Source of the DNA: Clonostachys chloroleuca
Lineage: Eukaryota; Ascomycota; Sordariomycetes; Hypocreales; Bionectriaceae
Direction: 5' to 3'
DNA length: 64,000 nt
Assembly: GCA_037952775.1 (NCBI GenBank)
Contig: JBANAY010000003.1
Location: 2,976,001-3,040,000, forward strand
The translations under genes and the position numbers were made by a program. The notes under the pieces are model-generated. The model saw only the letters and a list, made by a program, of their open reading frames with translations. It searched no databases and was not told where the DNA came from. This document shows, in pieces, positions 46,903 through 58,068 of the stretch (its first letter is position 1; every line of letters starts with the position of its first letter).

Positions 46903-49602
46903 ATGTCGTCCTCGGCTACCTCCCTCGACACCATGATCACCGTCAAGGTGCATTATGATGGTATCACTCGTCGGGCTAAGATGCCTCTGCGAGATACCGC
47001 ACCCAAATCCCTCGAAGATCGGGTAAGTTATCCTCTCCAGCTGGCCCAGACCCTCCCGCATGACCCGGGATGCTGCGGTCTCGCTACCTGAGTCGGCTTC
47101 GTGATGGCGGACAGCTCATCGAGATACATCCAGATTCGAGTCTTCCTGCATGTTCCCGCCGAGCAGAAGATCACAATCGAACGATACTCCGATTCCGCCG
47201 CTTCCTTTGTCACCCTCGATCCCACCAACGCCAGCGTTTACAAGCAGCTGTACAGGGCTGCTAAGGCCAAGTCCAAGCTCAAGCTGCGAGTGACCCGCGT
47301 CGTCGACGAGAGCAGCGTCGAACCCAAGCCCGTCACCGTCGAAAACTCCCCTGAGGAATCGTCCACCCCAAGTGTCGAAACCGAGACCAGCGCCCCGGTT
47401 GCTCTGGACAGCAACTTCCTCAGCTCACAAGTACGTGATTTGTCATTCATATGGGCCAGATTATTACGGATCCACGAAGATTGGGGTCTGTTCATGGGAA
47501 CGGAGACTAATCTGTATTCTTTATAGGAGACCCTCACCGCCGCGAGAGTGCCTGCCCCCAAGCCGGTTGTTGAGGAGACACAGCAAGTCTGGAAGACCTA
47601 TCTTCCAGAGATTACACCTATCGAATGTGCCAAGTTCGCCATCTGCTGCAACAGCTGCGACAAGACGACCCCGGATGTTCACTATCACTGTTCTACCTGT
47701 GAAGACGGTGATTTCGACCTTTGCCAATCGTGTGTTGACATGGGAATCACCTGCCACGGCAGTGACCACTGGCTCATTAAGCGAACAACCAAGGACGGCC
47801 AAATCATCACAAGCACCACTGAGACAATCGCACCGAAGCCGAAGCAGAAGCAGGTTGAGGAACCATCGTGGCCTACTATTGAGGCAAAGCTTGCTCTTGC
47901 CCGCCTGGAGCAGACCATGTCCAAGTTGAACGTGAGCATGCGAACCTGCAATTCTTGTGTGGCAGGTGAGATTTGAACTTCCCCAACCCACTGTTGGGTA
48001 CCGTAGTATGCTAACTGTCGAATAGAGCACCCCGAGGCCGAATTCCTTCACTGCCAGGCCTGCGATGATTTCGACCTGTGCCGGGCTTGCTTCAGTGGAG
48101 ATGCTCATGGACATCACCCAGGCCATGCCTTCCAGCTTGCCGTTGCAGGCACCCCCATGCCTGAGCACATCACCGCCAAGTTGAGCCCTGGCAGGAACCA
48201 GCCACACTATGCCCTGTGTGACGGCTGTGACAAGGTCAGTTTGAATCGGTTTACTTATCATCCGCATATTGTACTGACCCTGTTTTAGTTCATTACTGGT
48301 GTCCGTCACAAGTGCCTCGAATGCCCTGATTGGGACTATTGTGAGGAGTGTATGCCTTCCGCTGGCGAGAACCACCCCAAGCACCGCTTCGTGTCCGTCT
48401 ATGAGCCTCTGCAGCTTTCTGCGGTCTCCGAGGGATTCGAGCAACAGGCTATCCACACTGGCATTTACTGTGATGGCCCCGTCTGTGCGCGCACCTCTGC
48501 TTGCACTTCTCACTACATCCGTGGCATTCGATACAAGTGTGCCGTGTGCCATGATGTTGACCTGTGCGAGACTTGCGAGGCAAGCCCCGAGAACAAGCAC
48601 AACAAGACTCACCCCATGATCAAGTTTAAGACCCCTGTTCGCCATGTCAGTGTTACCACCACTGGAGAGCACTCGGATGGCCACGCTATGCCAGCCATGG
48701 GCGACCGCTTGCCACCAGTCTCTACCCCGTCCATCAATGCGGTTCGCACCGTCGTTGACATGAAGCCAGAGGAGAAGGCTGCACCTGAATCATCAGAGCC
48801 CCGTGATCTCTTGGAATTTGCTGCTGATGAGAAGACCGAGGTCATGGAGGAGACCGAGAAAGAGAGCCAGACTCCAAGCCACCACGATCTCCGTGCCGTT
48901 TTCGTCCGGGATCACGTCGCCGATGGCACCATTCTCCCTCCTGATCACATTTTTGAGCAGACCTGGATTCTCAGGAATGAGGGTCAGGTATCTTGGCCTG
49001 CTGGCTGTTCTGTCAAGTTTGTTAGCGGCGACTACATGGGCCGTGTTGACTCCGCTCACCCTGCTGTTGTTTCTGAACTTATCTCTTGCGCAGAAACTAC
49101 CGTCTGCACTGAGCCACTTGCACCTGGTGAGGAGCACGCTTTCAGGGTCCTGCTCCGCACACCCACTCGAGTTGGTAAGAGCGTCTCCTACTGGCGCCTG
49201 ACAACCCCCGACGGCTACAGATTCGGACACCACGTCTGGTGTGCTGTCAATGTCAGAAACACGGAGCCTGCCCCTGCTCCAGTTGAGCAGACCCCCGAGG
49301 TTAAGGTGGAGGAGTCGTCAGAGCCAACCGTTGAAGTGAAGGCTGAGGAGGAAGAGACCCCAGAAGTAAACTCCAGCCAAATGATCTTCCCCAAGCTCGA
49401 GAAGGAGTCCCCAGTCGCTAGTATTCACGAGGATGTCAAGCCCCAACCAGCCGAAGAGAAGCCCTCGGCCGGCATGGATGCCGACGAGGAGGAATGGGAT
49501 CTCTCGGATGACAACTTCATTACCGATGACGAATACGATATTCTCGATGCATCCGATGAGGAGTTCCTTCAGGAACAGCAGAAAATGATGCAGAAGAAGT
49601 AG
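46903..49602 (+). CDS. nbr1: Nbr1-type selective autophagy receptor (PB1, four ZZ, FW domain)
   Basis: Five exons, 46903-47022, 47134-47430, 47527-47965, 48026-48234 and 48289-49602, join in phase to 792 residues. An N-terminal PB1-like domain (about 10-85) begins MITVKVHYDG. Four ZZ zinc fingers follow, each with paired CxxC motifs (about 178-225, 282-330, 345-400 and 410-470). A four-tryptophan (FW, Nbr1) domain lies at about 553-655, from DLRAVFVRDHV to HHVWCAVNV. The acidic tail contains DDEYDILDASDEE (about 768-780), which fits an Atg8-interacting motif with Tyr and Leu at the key positions. Fungal and animal Nbr1 proteins bind cargo and deliver it to the vacuole by autophagy, and in filamentous fungi the receptor has been linked to peroxisome turnover. 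The gene is intact, and partner binding is inferred from the motif. Confidence 0.92.
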
Positions 49603-50593
49603 AAGTGAGACGTCTTTTCTTTGAACGGATTTGTTTTGCGTCCTGATCATTGGATCGGGCAAGGGACTATGTTAGGGGTTTCGGAACTGCTCTATTTACT
49701 CTTATTTTTTATTCCTTTCCTCCTCCCTAGGTTCTCCTCTCAGGTCGTACTCCCTACAGAATCATGTGCTTTTGGGTTTCTATTTTTTATTTATCCAAGG
49801 GAATCCTGTTGCCGCCACTGATATCCTCTCTCTTGCTCCGTTACCTGCGTCTGGTATCCCGGGCAAGGCTCAGCGAGAGAGTGGCATAGGCTCCATGGAA
49901 CCACACTCACTATCTAACTATCTACGTAGCCAAAATTGGATCCATAAATTGATTAGTTCTGTCGAACAAAACTGAAAAAAAAAAGTGCCAATCAATAGCC
50001 GCGCCCTTTATGTGATGGAACACAAAGCACTGCGCTCTCACTCTACAATATCACGTTGTAGCTGCATGCAGTCATCAGACCTAACCAAATTTAGGATTGG
50101 CCACTGCTCTGGCCTCAAAGCCTGGATTCCAAGGCAACCGTGCGCAAGAGTGGGGCAGACGCTCCATTGGACGGAAGGTACGACTAGCAGCTCCCTTGAG
50201 CCTATTAAAAAAAATAAAAAGCTGGGCACTGAGACGGGAAGCCTTGTTCCCACCAAAACACACCCTACGCCCAAATTTCGCGTCGGCTTTCTTCTTGACA
50301 ACGGCCATGCGACGGGCTTTTCTGGTACCCTACCAATCCCCAACCATCGCGGTCTTGTCGCAGCCTTCCCTCCATCTCTGTCGCACTCTCCTTTGTTGAC
50401 TTTGTCGAGAGTTTTCTTTTCTTTTCTCTTCCTTTCTTTGACTCAATACGCCCGCATCCTAATTCCTCGAGGTCGACCCGACAAATACTCGATACTCTGC
50501 AAACATCTCCATTTTCATCTCTCAACTGTCGGTTGACATCTCCTTGACTCCCCTTATTATCGCCAACCGTCCTCAAACAAAACATATCTCACA
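49603..50593. other. Intergenic region between the Nbr1 and nucleoporin genes
   Basis: The first half is AT-rich 3' untranslated sequence. From about 50230 it becomes CT-rich and forms the leader of the nucleoporin gene, ending ACAATGG at the start codon. No other gene is seen. Confidence 0.5.
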
Positions 50594-53500
50594 ATGGTAA
50601 CCTTCGCGTTGCCTGGCGACAACGACGCTGGAGACGCGGGAAGTTCCACCCCTAAATCCCGTCCCGGACTGGCATTTTCGCAGCGTGGCTTCGCAGCCTC
50701 TCCATATGGCAGTGTCGGAAAGCGAGCTGGAAGCAGCACCCCTCTTGGAGGATCTATTCGCAAATCATTCATAGCTCGCAGCGAGCCTCCAGCAAGCAGT
50801 CTAGGCAGGAGCTTCGCTGGACAGCGAAACATTTTCCGGGCATCAGCTATCTCTGATAGCCCCCCGACCGCAAATACCTTCTCCCCCAGCGTGCCTCAGA
50901 GCACGATGAAGCGAGTCTTCGCACCCGGTGCGACACCAGAGCCGTCGCGAACTGCCCGCGAGCTCGGCGCTCAATCAGCCACGCGAGGAGTCGCTGCTCG
51001 GGCAAAGGATAAGGACCTTTTCCCCATGCGCATTTCCTCACCCCCTCCTGAGCTTACTGGTGAAGCTTTGGCTCAGAAGGTGCCCAAGGATTGGGACCCG
51101 AAAGGGTCCATCTACGCCGACCAGTTCCTGGCGCATCTCGCCCCCGCCGAATTCGACGAAGACCAGCGTCGGCAGTTCTTCTGCATCCTCGATCTCCGCA
51201 GACTCAAGTATGCGGCCGATGAGATTTTTGTCAAGAAGGGCTGGAAGCTGAACGTGATGAATTTCGCAAAGGAGTTTGAGAAGAGCCGCAGCATCATTCT
51301 GCTCCGATACGGTCTGTACGAATTCCAAAACGTGAAGCCATCAAAGGAGATCCTCAAGAGGTGGCGTCGGGAGCATGGCCTACCTGACCCAGAGGAGGAG
51401 GCCGAGTCTACCCCCACGAAAACTACCTCTAAGAAGAAGAGAAAGGCTACGGATGACGGGGAGGGTCTGTCTACGCCTGCTCTCAAGTCGAAGAAACGCG
51501 ACCTTGACACAGATACTCCTGTGGCCCCCTTTGCTGCGGCGACTGCCCCATCTACAACCCCGGCTGCTGCACCACCTGCGGCATCCAAGAACAAGAGAAA
51601 GGCATCTTTGGGTGAAGAAGCACAAGCACCACCTGCCAAGGTGCAAAGGCCTACGTCTGGAGCTAGGACCCTGTTCGAGCAGGCTGCCAACAAGGCGTCG
51701 TCGACGCCTTCTACGACACCTGCAAAGCCCAGTTTCTCTTCTGCAAAACCTGCCACTAACAATCTCATGCGCTCGGTGCTGAAGTCGGAAGCTGCACAGG
51801 CAGCCTCGAGCACCAACGGCAATATTTTTGGGTACTTGTCGGATAACAGTTCTGCAAAGAACAGTGGGGTTGATGCCGATGCAGAGAGTGAGAGCGACTC
51901 GGAAGAGAGCCCAGAGGCTGAGCAGGCAGATGAACGAAGCGCCAAGAGACCTGCTCTCACGAGCACAGTTGATACGCCTAGCGATGCTGGCACTCGGGAG
52001 AGCACTCCTGGACGCAGCCTCTTTGATCGTATAACTAGGGATGAAGGTGGGCAGCCTGTTCGTGCAACCACTCCTCTTGAACCCGCGCCAGCAGCTCTCA
52101 AGGATCAGACCTGGAAGCCAGACGCAACCCCCTCAAGTTCGCTGCGCCAACATCCACCCCCCAGACGGAAAGTCCTTCTGCTGCTCCTCCATCTGCCGCT
52201 CCATCTGTCATCAGTTCGACTTCTTTTAATTTTACCACCTCTAAAGCAACGTCCTCAAGCAGCGAAGCTTCTCCACTCTTTGCCACTAAACCGTCGTCCG
52301 CGTTTGCTTCTAAGCCATCTACAACTGTTCAAGCGCCTAGTCTCTTCGCCTCCAAGCCGTCATCCACTTCCAGCCTTTTCGGCGCTCCCAAGCCGGATGC
52401 TGCTGCAGAAAAGCCCAAAGAAGCTTTCACAGAAACGGCAAAGAAGGATGCGGAGTCGGACAAAGAGAACGTTCCAAGCTCGGACCAGGCACCCGCTGGA
52501 ACAAAACCAGCTACCCCTCAGCCAAGCCTTGGTTTTTCATTTGGTCTGAAGCCAGCTGCAGCAGAACCTCCCAAGGAGACCCCGGCTGCGGCCCCATCTC
52601 TCTTCGGGCCATCTTCTGCCACCACTACCTCAAGCTTGTTTGGTGCTCCGAAAGCTCAGGCAGCTTCCACCCCTTCAGTTCTGGGCTCTACTACTCTTTT
52701 TGGAAAGCCCACGGAAACCAACGAGGAGCCCGAAAAGCCTGCAGCCAGCGAACCTCCCAAGGCCGCGACCCCTTTCTCAGGGTTCTCTACTCCTTCCACT
52801 GTTGGCAACAAACCTACATCCAATCTCTTTGGAGCGGGATCTTCCAGCAGCTCGAGCTTATTCAAGAACAATGTTTCTACGGCACCAGCTACATCATCCG
52901 GCTTCTCCTTTGGGGCTCCTCAAAATGGTGGCGCTCAAGCTAACTCAACGCCCCTGTTCGCCCCCAAGTCGCCCCCTACATCCTTTAACAATTCCATGGT
53001 TGAGGGAAGTCCTATGAAGCAGGATGACAAATCCCCAGCAAAGCCAATCTTCTCCGGTCTAGGAAATACAACCACTCCAGCAGCTGCTCCTATTTTCTCT
53101 TGGAACGCCCCCAGCTCAGGAACTGCTCCGGCTTCCACTCCAGCTCCTTCAAGCAACATATTTGGACCTGCGTCCAATCCTCCAGCAGGCAGTGGGAACA
53201 CGGGTGGCATGAACTTCAACTTCGCTGCCTCGTCAGGCACCATCAACAACCCCTTCAGTTCTGGAGCATCGGCCACGACTACCCCAAGCTTCGAGTTTGG
53301 AAAACCTGCCTCGGGCTCGGGCTCGGGCTCGAACTCAACTCCTTTCCAGTTTAATGCTAATAATGCATCCCCCGCGCCCATTTTCGGCATGAACCAAGGC
53401 AACACTAATGGATCGGCACCCAGCTCTGGAGGTACCTTCACTTTCTCGGGAATCAATGCTCAGCCTCAGCAAGGTGCCGGCACGCCATTTGGCAACAACC

Positions 53501-54155
53501 AGAACATCTTCAACCTGCAACCGCCCACTGGAGGCCCCTCCACTGGGACAAGTAAGTCCCCTTTTCCTGGACGGAAGATTCTCCCGCTAAAGCGTCGGGG
53601 TTAGACACTCCCTTCAGTCTTGGAGATGGTTCCAGTCTAGCCACCACACCCGCGCGCGGGACCCCGGAACCTACAAGCAAAGCAGAAGCTGCAAAGGAAC
53701 CGGCCAAGGAACCAACCAAGGCTGCCGACGACGAAGAAGGTGAAAAGCACGAGCAAATCAACCTGACGGATGGTGCTGAAGAGGGCGAGGACACGCTGCA
53801 TGAAGTTCGTGCCAAGGTCCTGAAGTTCATCCCTGCTGGGAGTGAAGGAGACGACAAACCTAAGAGCAAGAGTCCCTGGTCTACGCAAGGAGTCGGACCT
53901 CTTCGTGTCCTGCAGAACAAGGAGACGAAGCTTGTCCGTCTTCTTTTGCGTGCTGAGCCACGTGGACACGTCGCTTTGAACCGAGCTCTCATGCCTGAAA
54001 TGAGCTATAAGGCCGACAACAAGTATGTTAAGATCACTACATCCAATGAGAAGGGCGATGGATTGGAGACCTGGATGATCCAGGTCAAAACAAAGGAGCT
54101 GGCGATTGAGTTGGCAGAGGCATTGGAGAAGCACAAGAAGGAGAATAAGAAATAA
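50594..54155 (+). CDS. nup2: FG-repeat nucleoporin of the Nup2/Nup61 type with C-terminal Ran-binding domain, one frameshift
   Basis: The N-terminal part has basic Ser/Gly-rich repeats and a conserved helical block (about 170-265, from PKDWDPKGSIYADQF to FQNVKPSKEILKRW). A bipartite Lys-rich nuclear signal follows near 275-300. The middle carries many FG-type motifs (SLFG, FGAPK, FSFG, IFG) in Ser/Thr/Pro/Ala-rich sequence. After a 53-base intron (53552-53604), the last exon (53605-54155) encodes a Ran-binding domain, including WSTQGVGPLRVLQNKETKLVRLL. Nup2-family proteins sit at the nuclear basket and bind Ran-GTP and importin alpha during recycling. The frame shifts at a run of five C (52128-52132). 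Upstream the frame ends in PDATP, and downstream the FG sequence continues in another frame with no intron signals between. One extra C would restore a continuous protein of about 1170 residues, so I read this as a probable sequencing error. Confidence 0.85.
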
Positions 54156-54872
54156 TCGAGGAGGCTGGGGAACAAGTAATATGCGTGGTGGGGGGGCATG
54201 TATGTAAAAAGAGTCTTTTCAGCCAGCGTTCCGCATGCCAAAGGGTAAGGCCAGGTAGGTTGTGTTTAGTTTAAGGTTAGCATATCAGGCGCTTCGGGGA
54301 TTTCATTGTGAGAATTTGATTTTATTCGGATGGTACTGTCACGGCTATGGCCAGCTTGTCTATGAATCAGTTAGTGTATGGTGTTTAGTGTATCAGTCAA
54401 AAATTACACCAGTTTGAACAATAATACAAGGGAATAGAGTGTAATCATCTATTCTAGTACTGATCCTCGAACCGGTTCTTATCTAGGTGGCGCCTCAGTT
54501 ATTTCATAAGAGAGCTGAGACCTGGCTTTAGGAGGTGGGCAATGTGAATATAGAACGAGGACCCTTCCTCTTCCACAAGTGTAAGGTCGATAGCAATATA
54601 CGGGTAAGGGCTTAGAATAAGCGATTCTCTTCCAAGAATCCAACTCGCGGCTTATAGTACATGCGCACAACTCTCTCAATGCTTGCTATGTGTAACAACA
54701 GTGCATTTCCGCTGAGTGGTGGAGGCTCTTAACGCGGGGTGATTTATTAGTGGGGTTTTGCATTATCTCACGCGTCGCGTTGCTCTTATCGGCCGTATAG
54801 CTCCTTCCTCGACCACACCCCCAAGAACAACACAAATTTACATCAGCTTGAAATGATACTATCTCAACCAGA
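54156..54872. other. Intergenic region between the nucleoporin and gamma-tubulin genes
   Basis: AT-rich 3' untranslated sequence followed by the gamma-tubulin promoter. No gene, RNA or repeat is recognisable in its 717 bases. Confidence 0.5.
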
Positions 54873-56693
54873 ATGCCTCGGTATGCTTCGGAATATATGT
54901 ATGAAACCTAAATAAGCGACCTACTAACATTTTCGACTAGGGAGATAATCACAATCCAGGCTGGGCAGTGCGGCAACAGCAGTTAGTACCCCTTCCGTCT
55001 TCTCCCTACAGCATTGACGACTATCCTCCCTCGAGCGACGCCCCGCAGTCGCAATCCAATCTATCTCGCGGAATTTGTGGTAGCGATCCAAATCACTGAC
55101 AGGCGACTAGTTGGCAGCCAGTTCTGGCAACAGCTTTGCCAAGAGCACGGGATCAGTCAGGACGGAAATCTCGAGGACTTTGCGACCGAGGGCGGAGACC
55201 GAAAAGATGTATTCTACTATCAGAGCGACGATACTCGGTACATTCCGCGAGCGATTCTGGTCGACCTAGAGCCAAGGGTAAGCTGCCCGTGAAAGATGTT
55301 TTTGTCGAAAGCGACGCCTAAACATGTGATTGGAATATAGGTCCTCAACAGCATTCAGACAGGTCCCTACAAAAACATCTACAACCCAGAAAACTTCTAC
55401 GTCGGGAAGGATGGAATGGGAGCCGCCAACAACTGGGGAGACGGTTATCAAACCGGAGAGTCGGTCTGTGAGGACATCATGGAGATGATTGATCGCGAGG
55501 CCGACGGCAGTGACTCTCTCGAGGTAGGTCCTTGCCCTGCGTCGCCTTTGATGTTTGATCGTCGCCTAACGACGGGTGTTGCAGGGATTTATGATGCTAC
55601 ACTCTATTGCTGGAGGAACTGGTTCTGGACTCGGGTCTTTTCTCCTTGAGAGGTTGAATGACAGGTTCCCGAAGAAAATCATCCAAACCTACTCTGTCTT
55701 TCCAGACACTACCAACGCCGGCGATGTTGTTGTGCACCCTTACAACAGCATCCTGTCTATGAGGAGGTTGACACAGAATGCCGACTCTGTTGTAGTTTTG
55801 GATAATGCAGCTCTGTCCCACATTGCGGCTGACAGACTCCACGTCCAGGAGCCCTCCTGGCAACAGACAAACCAGTTGGTGGGTTGGATCATTTCCTTGC
55901 CTTATTATGGAGAAAGTAGCGCATTACTGATTGGCTTAGGTTGCGACTGTAATGTCTGCAAGTACCACAACTCTGCGATATCCTGGTTACATGCACAATG
56001 ATCTCGTCAGCATTCTTGCATCTTTGATCCCGACCCCGAGATGCCACTTCCTCATGACGGCCTACACCCCCTTCACGGGAGACCAGGTTGAGCAGGCCAA
56101 GACGGTACGCAAGACGACTGTTCTGGATGTTATGCGTCGACTCTTGCAACCCAAGAACCGCATGGTCTCCACCATACCTGGCAAGAAGAGCTGCTACATC
56201 TCGATCCTCAATGTCATTCAGGGCGAGGTGGACCCGACGGACGTGCACAAGAGCCTACTGCGCATCCGCGAGCGACGGCTGGCCACATTCATCCCATGGG
56301 GCCCAGCGAGCATACAGGTTGCCCTGACAAAGCGGAGCCCGTACATCCCCATGAGCCATCGTGTGAGCGGTCTCATGCTGGCTAATCACACGAGTATAGC
56401 TACGGTTCGTTTTGTGTCTTCCGTCGTGGTGGGGTTTAGTAAACTGACATGTCTATTACTAGCTATTTAAGCGTATTGTTAAACAGTACGACGGCATGCG
56501 GAAGCGAAATGCATTCATAGAAGGATACAAGAAGACGGCACCTTTCTCCGAGAATCTCGACCAGTTCGACGAAGCGAGGCAGGTAGTTATGGATTTGATT
56601 GCTGAGTATGAAGCTGCTGAGGACGCCGACTATCTGAACCCTGACACGGGAGACAAGGCCACCTCGGCGGAGACAGATAGGCGAGTGGGCTGA
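54873..56693 (+). CDS. tubG: Gamma-tubulin
   Basis: Seven exons, 54873-54880, 54941-54981, 55111-55277, 55341-55523, 55585-55878, 55940-56404 and 56463-56693, give 462 residues, normal for fungal gamma-tubulin. The product starts [18 protein letters not shown], the conserved nucleotide-binding N-terminus. It contains the tubulin signature AGGTGSG, the gamma-specific [18 protein letters not shown] stretch and a Gly/Asp/Thr-poor acidic tail. Gamma-tubulin nucleates microtubules at spindle pole bodies as part of the gamma-tubulin complex. The first exon contains only eight bases: the start codon, Pro and two bases of Arg. All junctions obey GT...AG, and most introns are 55-130 bases. The high intron density in the 5' half is typical of this gene in Pezizomycotina. 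The frame is intact throughout. Confidence 0.96.
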
Positions 56694-57134
56694 GCGGAGT
56701 ACCTGTTTGTTCTCATGATGTCAAAATAGATGAATAGCTATGAAATTGTGGGCGCGTGCATTTGATTCTGTGGAGGCTTGGGAAAGATCAGCCTCCATCC
56801 AGGATGGGCGTTCAGGGGTAGCATCTTATTTATATATGTGAAAAGCAGAATGACATATGAATTGATACCCGGCTGTTCGATTCCTCATTTGCGGTCTGGC
56901 AGGTACAATGACTAGGGGGTGGAAGACCGTAGAAGCATATTCTGAAAATTTACATGTTTTGACTCAAGGGAACCTCGTCAGTGAGTAATAGAATGGTAAT
57001 TCCGTGGAGCAGAGTCGGAACTTTAGCTCCAGACCCAGAGTTCACCCCAGTCGATCTTTTCTCGACATAGGTCTCTGACGTCAATGACCATCGTGATCGT
57101 GTGCCCAGGAACCCTCTGGAAGTTGTTCAATAAG
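56694..57134. other. Intergenic region after gamma-tubulin
   Basis: Probable 3' untranslated region of gamma-tubulin merging into the promoter of the small gene. An open frame beginning at 57084 runs across the TATA box and is not regarded as coding. Confidence 0.45.
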
Positions 57135-57142
57135 TATAAAAG
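57135..57142 (+). promoter_or_regulatory. TATA box of the 90-residue protein gene
   Basis: TATAAAAG is a perfect TATA element and lies 280 bases before the start codon at 57415. Transcription would begin near 57165-57175, leaving a leader that contains the intron at 57294-57403. TATA boxes of this quality are often seen on strongly or stress-regulated fungal genes. Confidence 0.55.
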
Positions 57143-57293
57143 AAGCATTGGAACACCTAGATGGAACCAACTTTATCAACTCGTTCTTATAATTCCATCT
57201 ATAACACCGAATCCTGAATCCCAAATCTCGTATAAAGACACCGAGAAAGCCTTAGCTCTTGTTAGCCCCTCCGAAAAGTCCCACCAATTCAAC

Positions 57294-57403
57294 GTAAGTA
57301 CAAACTAACAGCACTCGGATGGACTAAAGAGCCAATTGAGACGTTCCGTCCCTTCAGTTCATCTGATGTATCATGTTCATCTGGCTAATATAGCATGGTG
57401 CAG
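57294..57403 (+). other. Probable intron in the 5' leader of the small gene
   Basis: The donor GTAAGT at 57294 is ideal, and CTAAC follows close downstream. The acceptor can be AG at 57393 or, better, CAG at 57401-57403. With the latter, the upstream ATG at 57395 is removed. With the former, it stays and opens a seven-codon frame whose TGA overlaps the true start (AAAATGA). The choice of acceptor would therefore decide whether the message carries an inhibitory upstream ORF. Confidence 0.5.
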
Positions 57404-57414
57404 GCAAAACCAAA

Positions 57415-57687
57415 ATGACCCAGTCCAAGGAACAGAAGATCGCAGAGGTTCAGGCCAACCTCCCACTCCCCGAGCAGCCTGCAAGCGCCTCTGACTGGCA
57501 ATCCGCCGATGCCCGCACCGTCAATGTTGGATCTGGCCGCACGGAGGCCAACATCGGCACCGGTGACGCCAGCAACGCTGGTCTGCGGGAACCTGCCTCC
57601 AAGGATGCGCAGGATCTGAGCAATGTCGGCCGTCAGGCTGTTGAGGGCTTGTCAGGACCGCCCAAGGATGCGGCATCGCGGAAGTAG
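57415..57687 (+). CDS. Small conserved fungal protein of unknown function
   Basis: A single exon encodes 90 residues rich in Ala, Ser, Gly, Gln and Asp, with no Cys, no membrane segment and no signal peptide. The first third is a short amphipathic helix (KEQKIAEVQANLPLPEQP). The rest is hydrophilic and probably disordered (DWQSADARTVNVGSGRTEAN and onward). Proteins of this appearance are widespread in filamentous ascomycetes without a known role. The composition recalls small hydrophilic stress proteins, but I see no LEA or hydrophilin motif that would support a name. The TATA box, the leader intron and good coding bias together support a real gene that is probably well expressed under some conditions. 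Confidence 0.72.
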   Translation: MTQSKEQKIAEVQANLPLPEQPASASDWQSADARTVNVGSGRTEANIGTGDASNAGLREPASKDAQDLSNVGRQAVEGLSGPPKDAASRK

Positions 57688-58068
57688 GATAGGATATGGT
57701 TATGCATGTTCACGGACTGTTAGTTAATAAATAGAGAATCAACCACTTCAAAATGTGTACTTTACCATCGCCATGCCTGAAAATTTTCAAGATACTGACA
57801 AACTCACACCTGATGTTGCGATCTTACAATAAACAAACCAGTCGTCAATGACATTGAAATTTCCATTTATGCCGTTATCGTGATTGAGGCTCTATAAATC
57901 CTTCCGTTTTTCTTTTCCCTTTTTTCCATCAGGTTTATGGGACCTGATCCCCTCAATTGGTGCCCATTGGAACCAAATCATGAAAGTGGACTGCCATACC
58001 ATGGCTTTCTCAACGTGTCGTAACTGCATGTCCAAATTTTCGATTTTCTTTTCAATATCCCATTTCCA
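57688..58068. other. Convergent intergenic region before MYG1
   Basis: AT-rich 3' untranslated sequence between two convergent genes. Nothing else is visible. Confidence 0.5.

Noticed and set aside
47521..48684. 387-codon open frame antisense to Nbr1
   Set aside because: It runs across two proven intron positions of the sense gene and has no recognisable domain.
51112..52101. 329-codon open frame antisense to the nucleoporin gene
   Set aside because: It mirrors the Ser/Ala/Pro-rich coding strand and resembles no protein family.
57084..57308. 74-codon open frame before the small gene
   Set aside because: It begins upstream of the TATA box and crosses the leader intron donor, so it should not be in the mRNA as an intact frame.
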